Positions 1-7,969 of a stretch of DNA of 15,173 nucleotides are shown piece by piece. This stretch comes from Echinostoma caproni (taxonomy: Eukaryota; Platyhelminthes; Trematoda; Plagiorchiida; Echinostomatidae). The first letter of the stretch is position 1. Every line of letters begins with the position of its first letter. The stretch lies in NCBI GenBank assembly GCA_900618425.1, contig UZAN01039486.1, positions 46,563 through 61,735 of the forward strand, read 5' to 3'. The notes under the pieces are model-generated. The model worked only from the letters and a program-made list of their open reading frames with translations. It ran no database searches and was not told the origin of the DNA. Made by a program: the position numbers and the translations under genes.

Positions 1-183
1 GATTATCACCCCCGAAAAACACGAGAATCAGTGTTCAACAAGGAGGACGGTATGTTGTTAAATAGGGTAAACTCCGCCTTATGGTATCGAGAAAAACTCA
101 CGTGATGCGATTGTCCTAAGAGCAAGAACCTCAATAGGATCAAACGTATCCGTGAAAATGGGTTATACATGTGCAAAATATAC

Positions 184-219
184 GTCCAGTTGGTTTAGCG
201 CGTGTTCGAATCCCAGCAT
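184..219 (+). repeat. tRNA-like internal promoter remnant, possible SINE fragment
   Basis: A D-arm-like string, CAGTTGGTTTAGCGCG (187-202), is followed directly by a B-box-like string, GTTCGAATCC (204-213). These resemble the A and B boxes of RNA polymerase III internal promoters and sit in the right order on the same strand. The spacing is far too short for a real tRNA: the anticodon arm is missing, the T-arm stem pairs poorly and no acceptor stem closes. It could be an internally deleted tRNA-derived SINE or a tRNA pseudogene. The match is short enough that chance cannot be excluded. Confidence 0.25.
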
Positions 220-591
220 GATTCAAATTTTTTAACAACTGGATTGCATGTAAAGGGACATTTTCTTTTCAAAAGGATTTGCGAAAAGTATAACATCAGG
301 GCTTGGGAAGAACGAATGCCCAAATTCTGTTTAATGTTTCGTCTTGATTCTGCTTCCAGTGATTCAATCCTCTTATTTTTTCATTGTCATTGGACAGGGA
401 TTGAAAGTTATTTGCATTTAAAAAATGCTCGCCTATTTTAATTTAAAAACAAGCCGTAGTTGGAATTTGGTTGGCCTAGAAGAAACGTTTTCAGCGTGTT
501 TAGTAAAAGTTTGGGAACAGTTCATTGTGGGGTTTTGTAATCAATTTATGGTGATCAGAAACAAATGTTGTCTAACCACCTTAACTAGTCA

Positions 592-611
592 GATATTTTC
601 AAGAAAATATC
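592..611. repeat. 9-bp perfect inverted repeat, 2-nt spacer
   Basis: GATATTTTC at 592-600 and GAAAATATC at 603-611 are exact reverse complements separated by AA. This is the first of three consecutive potential hairpins. A 9-bp AT-rich arm is close to what chance gives in a window of this size. Confidence 0.6.
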
Positions 612-615
612 AGTC

Positions 616-645
616 ATCAAACAATTTATTATTAAAATGTTTGAT
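616..645. repeat. 8-bp inverted repeat, 14-nt loop
   Basis: ATCAAACA at 616-623 pairs with TGTTTGAT at 638-645. It is the middle of three adjacent potential stem-loops. No function is assigned. Confidence 0.5.
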
Positions 646-675
646 AGGAGGATTATTCTATACAATCCGAAACTG

Positions 676-695
676 ACAGAATTGAGAAATTCTGT
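676..695. repeat. 8-bp inverted repeat with GAGA loop
   Basis: ACAGAATT at 676-683 pairs with AATTCTGT at 688-695 around a GAGA tetraloop. It is the third of three adjacent potential stem-loops. No U-run or other terminator signature follows. Confidence 0.5.
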
Positions 696-2613
696 AAAAT
701 AATCAATTGAACCTTCAAAAACAAATATTTAAACAGGTATAGCCAATTTTTGTTTCGGCTCCGAAATCAGGATATTTTAACCATGTAAGTATAAACGAAG
801 AGTGAAAGAAAGTGAACAAAAGTTGTTTTCGGTCTGTCTTAAGTTCTCTTTGTATATATATAATCAAAAATGTGAAATTGTTTGTTGCTATTCCAACCAT
901 TTGGTGATATGTTGCACTTCGGAACAGATAATTTCCCATCAATGGCGAGTTGTATTTTACCAGTCAAGATTTTATTCTCATCCCAGTTGTCAAAAACTTG
1001 GAGGAGGAAGCCGAAAATCGAGGACAATCGAAGAATGACAATGCTGAGTACAGTATCATTTACTGACTACTCGGTTTTTATCCCAAGCTGTATTCCATGG
1101 TCGACACAGCCATTACAGTAGATACGGACGTTCATCATCAAAACATCACAGAAGGTTTTCCAGGGAATTAGGAATGGTGGAATTATTCTTTCACTGTGTC
1201 ACATTCTAGTTCAGAATCTATCAAAAAACAAAGTGAACCGGGATGGAATGAAAAGCTAACCTCGTAAGGGTGCTAAATTTCAGACAGACATACTTTCCGA
1301 TGAGCAACGGTACACTATCTTACCTTATGTGCTCAAATCACGTTGATTGTGTGCCTTTTCAACTGCATTACTTTTCCCTCTAGTATTCACATTTACGATA
1401 ACTTGCTTCAAGTATGATTTTTTTATTGTTACATATTCACCATTAGCAAGTTGTTCATGTGCCTTGTCATATAACATATGCTCGACTCAATTATTCAGAA
1501 GAAAAACCCACATCAACGTACTAGTGTAAAAGGTTCGTTTGTGTTTGTGCGGAGAATACTGTCAATGCTCGTAAAGCATTATGGTGCCAAGAAGCTTTCG
1601 TGTCAACAATTCCCCCGGTACCACAGAATCGTGATAAAACTTCATAAATCTCGTGTTGTTGTGACAGGTCGATGTTACTCTCAGTGATTAATAGGAAAAG
1701 CATCGCTTCCTAACTGTTTGCAGGTATAACGGGTGTTTGAGAATTCCAGATACCCTGTGACACTTGGTTTTGATTCTATTAGGCTCTGATCATTGTATTT
1801 TCTATTGAAGTGACAGTGAAGAAATGTGCCATAGACATTCCGGACCCAAATCAGCCGCGATAAACCAGTTTCACTTTTTCAAATCATGTTGATCTTTTAA
1901 CTCGCGGGAGTTCTCAGGCATCGCATTGTGTATCACCGTCTTTCAGAGTGAATTTCATTCTCCAATAGTTAATCGATTAACCACGATTCAGATTCAATTG
2001 GTTTGGAAATGAACTTGTCACTGGTCTCGAAAAATGCCAAGATAGTCATTAGTAGAGTTAATCACACAATAGAAGGACTAAGTTTTTCGTTGCTCAAAAA
2101 TCTTAGAGTCTATGTAGTTTTCGCGGCTTCAGTGGTATTAATATAATTACTAACTACCCAGAACCAAGCGCATTAAGTTTCAATTTCACATTGCATGATA
2201 GCACTATTTTGATTGATTCTCTTTGCACAGGAAGATGATAATAATTGTTGTTAGCGCTTAATGTTTTGCACGAGAAATAAAACCGTTGACTTGCACAGAA
2301 AATGCAAGCTCGATTATGAACAAGCATGGGTAGTTGTATTGGTATTTGTATAGACTTTTGCGTTAACAGATGCCCGCAATTTAGTCAAAAATTACACATC
2401 TCATCTGAAAAGGAAATAATATAAGCAAAACATCTAAAATCCAAAATTGTTGAGTAATTCAGAAGAAACGCTCTGTCAGTTTACAAGGATTTGGAATCAA
2501 AACTTGATCCCTACAGTCGACGAGGACAACCAAAAACCTAAAAATGTTAAGTAGTTGCTTTACCTTTGGGTCTTACAAGACGTAGAGGCAGGCGTCAATC
2601 AATGAGGTTAGGT

Positions 2614-2644
<31 letters not shown>
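2614..2644. repeat. (TA)n microsatellite
   Basis: A run of alternating T and A is interrupted once by C at 2624 and ends at the G of 2645. It is an ordinary dinucleotide microsatellite and probably length-polymorphic. An adjacent AT-rich hairpin (TACACC at 2675-2680, GGTGTA at 2692-2697) lies just downstream. Confidence 0.95.
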
Positions 2645-3119
2645 GCAAATATAATAGCGTATGAGAGTTAATGATACACCATTATATATAAGGTGTACCT
2701 GAGGACGAGAAAGAGTAGTTTAGACTTACTAGAATGTCGTGAGAAAAGTAAAGTCCTTATTGGTGTTATCAATTATTTTGAATAATAATAGGTAGGATTT
2801 TCATAGATAGATAACATCACGAGACCATGTATATGAGTGTCATTCCTCACATTGTCAAACATTTAAGAAAATATACTTGATTCTTGAACGTCAAATAATA
2901 ACGACTGTAACGTAAATATGCAACAAAAAGAAAATACTGTTTTTGATTTTTCACATCAAGTGACTACCCAAACGAAACGATAAATGAAGCAGTGAACAGT
3001 AATCGTTTGGGTAGGGAATGTGAATATGTGCATCTTTCTTATTCTAATTCCAGAAACAGGTTCTTAAAGGTTGTGAAATGCTGCTAAACAAAAGTAGGTG
3101 TTGGTTCATTTGAGCGATT
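2645..3119. other. AT-rich non-coding stretch
   Basis: Apart from the small hairpin at 2675-2697, I see no gene, repeat or RNA structure here. All frames are closed at short intervals on both strands. Confidence 0.5.
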
Positions 3120-3427
3120 CACACGTGACATTGGAGAGGAGGCTAATTGTGCTTGGGAACACGATGTGTCTGTCCTCTGCTGTCAGTGCTCGAGAGTATT
3201 CTGTTTGTATAGTTCGTGGTTCTCCAGCTTGATCGTTACAATGTCGTCAGGAACCAGTTGCTTAGTCCTTTAGTGTAAAACCATGGGGGGTTGTCAGTCT
3301 GACCCAATTTGTGTCCACTGTCGACCGAATGTTGCGGAATTTCACTGTTAGACAATACGTTTCTATCGTATTCGTCTCGTCTTGTATCCAATACTACAAA
3401 CGCACGGAGCGATGCAAAATGACCCAT
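3120..3427 (-). pseudogene. Penelope-like element fragment, GIY-YIG-type C-terminal region (tentative)
   Basis: The minus strand from 3427 to 3236 is open for 63 codons. It contains SNSEIPQHSVDSGHKL (about 3305-3350) and a following TKGLSNWF (about 3248-3271). The pattern of an 'xxH' then 'GH' segment, followed by a basic or hydrophobic stretch, matches the region after the GIY-YIG core in Penelope-like retroelements, where the usual form is S-x-I-A-x-H-x-x-x-x-G-H. A frameshift near 3245 leads into TIKLENHELYKQ (about 3183-3248), which resembles the E-A-x-x-I-K continuation of that family. The catalytic GIY and YIG motifs and the reverse transcriptase are not present upstream on this strand, so this is a short 3' piece. 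The whole call rests on motif recognition, and an unrelated retroelement nuclease tail is the main alternative. Confidence 0.42.
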
Positions 3428-3975
3428 AGGAATCTATAGAAAATCTGTTTTTGGTAAACTGAACAATCAATCATTTATTCTCGGACAGGGCTCTAACATA
3501 CAATGCCAGAAAAGCTTTTCCGGTGACTTTTGCAAATGTTTGTTCTGTAATTGTCGCTCTTGAGCAAGAACATGACTGGATTCACTGATTAATTAGAAAT
3601 CCCAGGCCGATTTGCATATCTGGTAATACCTGCCTAATCCGAGTTAGGTTTGCCCACGGTTGGCAGGCTAAACAAATTTGTGTCACAACCTGGATTGCAA
3701 GAGATTGAAGCTTACTGCAGTTGGTACAAAGGATTGTGTAGAAAGTAGTTAAAGGAATAAGTTACTTTTAAGTTCGACAACATTTGACAAACAGATAGAA
3801 ACGACAAGCGACTGAGTAATGTGTTGTGTTATCACACGAGTGCTCACTGACATCAAATTTTGTAATGTGGAGTCAAAACTGTAGCACGATAATAAAAGCT
3901 GCTGTGCAGTGTGCAACAGTTTATGATTTCGGAAATAAAACGCGTAACTAATGAGCACTTATTATAAAAGTAGCA

Positions 3976-4010
3976 CTTGCTCACCACCAGCGAAAGGTGT
4001 GGCGAACAAG
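3976..4010. repeat. imperfect hairpin
   Basis: CTTGCTCACCAC (3976-3987) pairs with GTGTGGCGAACAAG (3997-4010), leaving two mismatches. Outside it, AGCAC (3972-3976) can pair with GTGCT (4021-4025) and AGTAG (3969-3973) with CTACT (4030-4034), as alternative extensions of the foldback. Its role is unknown. Confidence 0.4.
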
Positions 4011-4592
4011 CTGGCTTTCAGTGCTAAAACTACTGGCTAATTACAGCACATTATCACAAAAATTGGGGAAATAACATATGGAGACAGTTAAATCAGGGCT
4101 TTAGTGAGCATGAACTAGGCGTTGATTGGTTAGGAGATGCATGTTCCAACACTGACTATATAATTGGCAGAGCCTTCAAAATTCGGCCGTGCTGCATTCG
4201 TGCTCCAGTGGATAATTGATCAACGTTTATGGCATACATTGGATTTAAATTGTTTGAATCAAATTTATTTAGTTGTTTTTATGATTATTTACGTCCCGGG
4301 AATCTTTAAATAATTTGAAACATCATGTGTTACCGCAAAAGAGTGGCATTCTTGATCAGTTCAGTAGTCAAGTTAAAAATAGATAAAAAATTGCAAACCG
4401 TCTGCATTCGTCTATCGGTTCCCATTGATCGTCCAATCACGGGCCACGGCTGTTCATGACAGACACTGACTAATACTCATCCAATCCGTTTTGTCCATGA
4501 GCCAGCTTGACCTAATTGTCGATCATCATTTAATTGATTGATGTACTCTCACGATCATTCATTAAATCGTTAACTCGTTTCCGGGCCGCACG

Positions 4593-4625
4593 CTGTCTTG
4601 GGTGTTTTGATTTTCTGTCTTGGGT
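4593..4625 (+). repeat. 11-bp direct repeat, 22-bp period
   Basis: CTGTCTTGGGT occurs at 4593-4603 and again at 4615-4625. The intervening 11 bases are not a third copy. It may be a degraded minisatellite or part of a dispersed repeat. Confidence 0.6.
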
Positions 4626-4859
4626 TACGGGCCCTAAATTAGGGTGCATAGCGTGGCGGTTGGAATTCGGTCTTAACACTGTCTAAGTCAGGTTTCCTTA
4701 GAAAGCACCGGGTAGGCTGACAATTGGCTTTGCGTAATATAAAACCTCAGAAAATGTCTATCCCTGCTGTTCACTCATCAAACCTACGATCACGGTTTGG
4801 AAAAATGAGCGACTTCACAAAATTGATAAGGATGAAAAATACCATGCATTGGGGATAAT

Positions 4860-5409
4860 TATGAAACTTGGTTGCATCCTGACATAAACGGCTCTTTAGT
4901 TGAGCTGGATTTCTTTGATATACACCGGTTGGATAGAAACTGTTTACAATGTAATCACGGGGGTGGTCTAATAATCTACACCAAATCTTCTTGGTGGAAG
5001 TCTACAAATATTGTCCTAGCCTACAACATAGATCATATCTAATGTGTTTCGGTTGAATGTAAACCTCGTTTTCTTGGTAAATATCGTTCCATTGTAGCAT
5101 CAAACATTTACATCGCGCCCCAGGGTACAACTTCTGATGTACAGACGTTTGCTGCTTTATTCATATCCGAACTTTCTAACTACACGGAACGCTATCTTTT
5201 TATCTTTAGGGATGAATTTAACCATGCCGATCTCCATTTTTTGACTCCCCTCTCTCTCTTATCACAATCTTGTAAATATCTCCACAAGAGGAAACACGCA
5301 GCTTGACCTCAAGTTTTCGAACAATCCTGACCTGTTTGCTGTGCGAACAGGAGTCCCTCTGGCAAACTGCAATCATTTTATCACAAATGTTTTGCTAAAA
5401 GTCAGGTCA
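4860..5409 (+). pseudogene. LINE endonuclease (APE-like) domain, broken
   Basis: In one frame from 4860 the sequence reads YETWLHPDI, the usual T-E-T-W-L motif that holds a metal-binding Glu (GAA 4863-4865). It is followed by HRLDRN and by HGGGLIIYTK at 4956-4985, the GGG-(V/L)-x-I-Y block of LINE endonucleases. An in-frame TAA at 5040-5042 interrupts it. The same frame continues to the position of the canonical G-D-F-N motif, which here reads RDEFN (about 5208-5222) with an extra Glu codon. A frameshift in the CT-rich stretch near 5250 then leads to RGNTQLDLKF and to ANCNHF (about 5364-5379). The final S-D-H catalytic motif is altered: Asp has become Asn (AAT 5371-5373), while His is kept. 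In the family this domain nicks the genomic target for target-primed reverse transcription. Here it cannot be functional. Confidence 0.8.
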
Positions 5410-5774
5410 TTGGCCTGACTGTCTCGGTCGAGTCTGAACCCCAGACTAGCTAGTTGAACTTCTGCTTGACCTCTACTACCCCATGGTCCCTATGTACATC
5501 AATACTGCCGGATTTTTTCCCCACTTTGAAGACCCTCAGACGAATCAAAGAACTGTAACGACCTTGGCAGCTGCCGTTCCGTTTGAATGTGAATAGTGTT
5601 CATGTCCCACTGGACCTTTTGGTTTATGGTGTCTGCATTTTCCTCTCTCTCAGATTGTCAGTCAACTCCCTCCACGAAGAATATTCTGTCTGTCGACAGA
5701 ATAGCCTACACCTAGACTCAGCCCACTTGAGTTTGTCTGGTGTATCCGTTCATGGGGGACATCCTTCCGCACAC
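5410..5774 (+). other. junction zone between LINE endonuclease and gypsy fragment
   Basis: No domain can be read confidently here. The first part should be the linker after the LINE endonuclease, and the last part may be the N-terminal integrase or the 5' side of the gypsy-type insert. A TGTAACGACC string at 5557-5566 resembles the start of some gypsy LTRs but is not repeated at the presumed 3' LTR start (6611), so I do not call a 5' LTR. The exact insertion boundary is unresolved. Confidence 0.4.
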
Positions 5775-5777
5775 ACG

Positions 5778-6165
5778 GACGCCTTGACTATCACAGACGC
5801 CATGCTAGACAAATGGATCTACAAATGGGTGCACAGCTGCACTCAGACCGTGGATCGAATTTCGAAAGCCCTTTATTGCGGGAAGTGTGCAATGCCCTGG
5901 GTATATACAAGACGAGAAAAACGGCCTACCATCCCCAGGGCAACGGCCAGGTGGAAAGAACAAACCGCTCACTAAGATCCCTGCTAAAGGCCTTCACAGA
6001 AACTAACCCTAAGGAGTTGGACCGCGTGCTGCCACGCTGCCTTCTAGCGTATAATAGCACGATCCAACGATCCACGGGCCAGACACTACACTTCATGTTG
6101 ACTGACAGAGAGATAAGACTCCCGAGCGACAACCGACTTCCAACGATCGGCCGCCAGCGAATGAC
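5778..6165 (+). pseudogene. gypsy-type integrase core (D2 and E retained, D1 lost)
   Basis: The stretch DALTITDAMLDKW (5778-5816) matches the segment just before the second catalytic Asp of gypsy integrases. A frameshift near 5825 then leads to HSDRGSNFES, with catalytic Asp GAC at 5846-5848. NGQVERTNRSL follows, with catalytic Glu GAA at 5954-5956. Exactly 35 residues lie between them, the canonical DD35E spacing of retroviral-type integrases. KTRKTAYHPQGNG before the Glu and LLAYNSTIQRSTG after it are also typical. The first catalytic Asp, usually about 60 residues upstream, is not found, nor is the HHCC zinc-binding domain. In the family this enzyme inserts the cDNA into the genome. This copy is truncated and frameshifted. 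Confidence 0.88.
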
Positions 6166-6494
6166 GGTCACAGTACGTGTCGAAGATGATCGACTCATTA
6201 GGAACAGTGAACCAGATGGCTCGCACACACCTTGAAGAATCTCAGAAATACCAGAAGGATTATTACGAAAAGAAGCGCTTTGGAGCCCCGTTACGAGCAG
6301 GCGATCGGGTATGGTTTCACAAGACAGACAACTCGGGGAGTACCAGCGAAACTCTATAAAAAATGGCACAGACCCTTCGTGGTAGAGTACTATCAGAATC
6401 AAACTGTGTCATTCGAGAAGTTGAATCGACGCAACCATCCTTTGTGGCACATTTTAACCAAGTGAAACCATACCTAGCACACACCACGCCGTAG
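6166..6494 (+). pseudogene. gypsy post-integrase (GPY-like) region, frameshifted
   Basis: After a frameshift near 6165, the sequence continues as YVSKMIDSL and then QMARTHLEESQKYQKDYYEK (about 6210-6271), typical of the helical segment after the integrase core. FGAPLRAGDRVWFHKTD (about 6279-6329) follows. A second frameshift near 6335 leads to VPAKLYKKWHRPFVV, the 'K-(L/F)-x-x-x-W-x-G-P-(F/Y)' signature of the GPY/SH3-like module, with Arg in place of the usual Gly. A third frameshift near 6404 leads to CVIREVESTQPSFVAHFNQV and KPY, ending at TAG 6492-6494. The three breaks leave no long frame although the amino-acid similarity is continuous, which indicates recent decay. Confidence 0.8.
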
Positions 6495-6512
6495 ACAAAT
6501 AATAGCGAAAAT

Positions 6513-6620
6513 AATTTGAGCCCGGCAGGAGTTGCCGTCGAAGTAGAGGTACCGATTGAGGAAGGAGTCGCTAGGACGTCGAGGACGACGCTTTCGGGAG
6601 AAGGGGATGGTGTAGTGTGA
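6513..6620 (+). pseudogene. C-terminal tail of gypsy pol
   Basis: An acidic stretch with VEVEVPIEEG is followed by SRTTLSGEGDGVV and a TGA stop at 6618-6620. An acidic linker ending in an S-R-T-T-L motif right at the polypurine tract is common at the end of fluke gypsy polyproteins, as I recall them. It is in a different frame from the preceding GPY-like piece. Confidence 0.5.
6596..6606 (+). other. candidate polypurine tract
   Basis: GGGAGAAGGGG, followed by A, overlaps the last codons of pol and sits just before a TG dinucleotide. That is where plus-strand primer tracts of LTR retrotransposons lie. The position agrees with the end of pol and a 3' LTR starting at about 6611. Confidence 0.55.
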
Positions 6621-6840
6621 AACCGAAATGGACTGAAGCCCAGTAATTGAATGTCAAACTTGCGCTGACAACCACCTTTTCCCCTTTCCTTTTACAGGCT
6701 GTACAAGTTGCAGGACGCCCAACACAGTGATACAAGACACTGAGAACGAAGACCAAAACAGCACCCACACGTAACATTACCATTTTGTATTGTAACCATT
6801 TCATATTCTCATAGTGTTGCTACGTTTTGCACCGATGTAA
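6611..6840 (+). repeat. candidate 3' LTR (partial or complete)
   Basis: The stretch starts with TGTAGTGTGA after the purine tract and runs to the point where LINE coding resumes. It contains no coding similarity on the plus strand. Without a 5' copy in the window it cannot be confirmed as an LTR, and the 3' end and any target-site duplication are undetermined. Confidence 0.35.
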
Positions 6841-6870
6841 TTTCCTCCGAATCCGTCGAGTCTTCTCCCT

Positions 6871-7133
6871 GATCGAAACGTACTACAGAACGGGCATATA
6901 AAAATCGTGACCGAGCTTTAGCTAAACAAACCTCAGTGCAGATCAAGACTGAGATCCAAAATCCTGTCAGTCTTTACACTGAAACACTACTTGATGATCG
7001 GAATTGCAAGCCTAGCCGGAGTGCTATGAAAATACTCTGTGGAACAATAATCATACTACGTGGGTCTCAACCCACAGCAGCTGCACTCAACTATATGTTT
7101 TCGGCGTTAACTCAAACGGAAGTATCGGAATAA
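6871..7133 (+). pseudogene. LINE linker between endonuclease and reverse transcriptase
   Basis: One frame is open from about 6871 to the TAA at 7132-7134. It reads YKNRDRALAKQTSVQIKTEI, then QNPVSLYTETL, then ALNYMFSALTQTE. This matches the linker of CR1-type ORF2, where a basic helical stretch leads to 'N-P-K-x-(F/L)-Y' and later 'x-x-L-N-x-(Y/F)-F-x-S-V-F-T'. It marks the latest point at which LINE sequence resumes after the gypsy insert. Confidence 0.65.
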
Positions 7134-7159
7134 TATTTCCACTCAGTCAATTTTCATCA

Positions 7160-7860
7160 GATGTCGGCACAGCCGATGTGCCTCCAGACATCAAAAGCTT
7201 CCAGTTCCGACAGACTATGTCCGGTCATCCTCAGGGATAGTGTATTATCTGGCGGAGCCAATTGCCGGTATTTTCAACCGTTGCTTCGAGGAACAAAATT
7301 TTCGACGGTTAGAAACCTGCGCGCATTACACCAGTCCCAAGATGGAAGCAAGGAGATTTCGACCAATCGCCTGCATTTCCATTTTACTCAAATTGTTTGA
7401 AGTTTGGGCTTAGTAACATTATTCCTGTTAGATCAGTTAGATTACAATCAATTCGCTTATTGCAGACAACGTTCTACTTTAGACGTCTTTGCGCATTTGG
7501 TAAACTCGGTTTTGAGGTCCCTAGAAATGCATGGTACAGCATTTGGTATGTGCTTCCGCGACTACAATCATGCTTCTAATTGTGGAGACAGGGTAGGCTT
7601 TTGTCTCCACTTCAGAGTGCTGAACTATCCCACACTACCCTGACTCTACTCGAAGATTAATTTCCCGGTAGAAGACACTTCACGAAGTTTCCTGGAAAAA
7701 TTCCTGAGTCGTTACCGGTCAATTCAGAGGTGCTCTAGGGAGCAATACTGTCCCGTTTTTTCTCTTTCTATATACAAAACCTACCCACTGAAGCAGATAG
7801 TCTTCTTATGGAGTATGCTGATGATGTCACCATTGTTTGCAAATTCCTAGGTGATTTCCG
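7160..7860 (+). pseudogene. LINE reverse transcriptase domain, broken
   Basis: Fingers and palm motifs occur in order across several frames. These are DIKSFQFRQ (about 7190-7215), EPIAGIFNRCFEEQNFRRLE (7255-7314), FRPIACISILLKLFE (7357-7401) with a stop at 7411-7413, and then, in another frame, NQFAYCRQRSTLDVFAHLVN (about 7446-7505). Motif A follows as CFRDYNHASN, with catalytic Asp GAC at 7560-7562. The motif B region is heavily degraded around 7735-7785 (FFLFLYTKP). Motif C is MEYADDVTI, with YADD at 7814-7825, so the catalytic aspartates survive. Reverse transcriptases of this family copy the element RNA at the nicked target. Stops and shifts rule out activity here. Confidence 0.85.
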
Positions 7861-7942
7861 TTTCTCACAGCTTCAAACCGGTTTGTCTGCCTTAAGCTAA
7901 TGGTTTTCGTATTCCAAATCATCAATCAATTCCCCTAAATGA

Positions 7943-7956
7943 GGGGGGGGGGGGGN
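7943..7956 (+). repeat. G13 homopolymer followed by N
   Basis: Thirteen consecutive G are followed by the only ambiguous base in the window. It interrupts LINE coding just after the reverse transcriptase palm. It may be a genuine homopolymer with sequencing uncertainty, or an assembly patch or short gap; lengths across it should not be trusted. Confidence 0.9.
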
Positions 7957-7969
7957 AACTGCTACATTT

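Larger units (their letters stand above)
220..2613. other. AT-rich non-coding stretch, no recognised gene
   Basis: Reading frames on both strands are short, rich in Cys, Phe and Ser, and have no recognisable domain; I treat them as chance. The stretch contains three adjacent small hairpins at 592-695. The interval around 1540-1690 is slightly richer in GC and open in more than one frame, but I recognise nothing there. It could be intron, intergenic DNA or very old repeats. Confidence 0.5.
3428..4740. other. unassigned stretch with several foldbacks
   Basis: No gene is recognised. Visible structure includes an imperfect hairpin at 3976-4010, a GC-richer foldback at 3629-3667 (CCTGCC ... GGCAGG enclosing CCTAA ... 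TTAGG), and an 11-bp direct repeat CTGTCTTGGGT at 4593-4603 and 4615-4625. The block at about 4400-4740 is somewhat richer in GC than its surroundings and directly precedes the non-LTR element. It could hold that element's 5' region, but no open reading frame or first-ORF motif supports this. Confidence 0.4.
5775..6840 (+). mobile_element. Ty3/gypsy-type LTR retrotransposon fragment, 5'-truncated
   Basis: This fragment contains the C-terminal end of a pol polyprotein. In order, it has the second half of the integrase catalytic core, the post-integrase region, the end of pol, a purine-rich tract and a probable partial or complete 3' LTR. No gag, protease, reverse transcriptase or RNase H is found, so most of the element is missing on the 5' side. 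The codons are GC-richer than the surrounding DNA. It lies between the endonuclease and reverse transcriptase halves of a LINE on the same strand, which suggests insertion into that LINE. The right boundary is set by where LINE-like coding resumes (no later than about 6871). Confidence 0.75.

Noticed and set aside
2675..2715. Hairpin followed by CTGAGGA...GAGAAAG, resembling a hammerhead ribozyme core
   Set aside because: CUGANGA and a GAAA-like string are present next to a hairpin, but there is no NUH cleavage site at the base of the stem, no proper stem II and no third stem. I do not support a ribozyme here.
4630..4642. CCCTAAATTAGGG, resembling back-to-back telomere repeats
   Set aside because: There is only one unit in each direction, forming a small palindrome. 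A real interstitial telomere tract would have several tandem units.
5557..5630. TGTAACGACC as the start of a 5' LTR
   Set aside because: The sequence after the 3' polypurine tract starts differently and does not align convincingly by eye, so two LTRs cannot be shown.
5583..5975. 130-codon plus-strand open frame
   Set aside because: Only its short stretch DALTITDAMLDKW (5778-5816) matches integrase. The part before has no family-like features, and the part after 5825 is the wrong frame of the integrase.
5926..6402. 158-codon minus-strand open frame
   Set aside because: It lies antisense to the gypsy integrase and GPY-like region, whose motifs are clear on the plus strand. It is a shadow of that coding sequence.
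6571..6804. 77-codon minus-strand frame across the candidate LTR
   Set aside because: It has no recognisable domain, lies antisense to the pol end and LTR, and has a hydrophobic start that could be mistaken for a signal peptide. I see no support for a gene.
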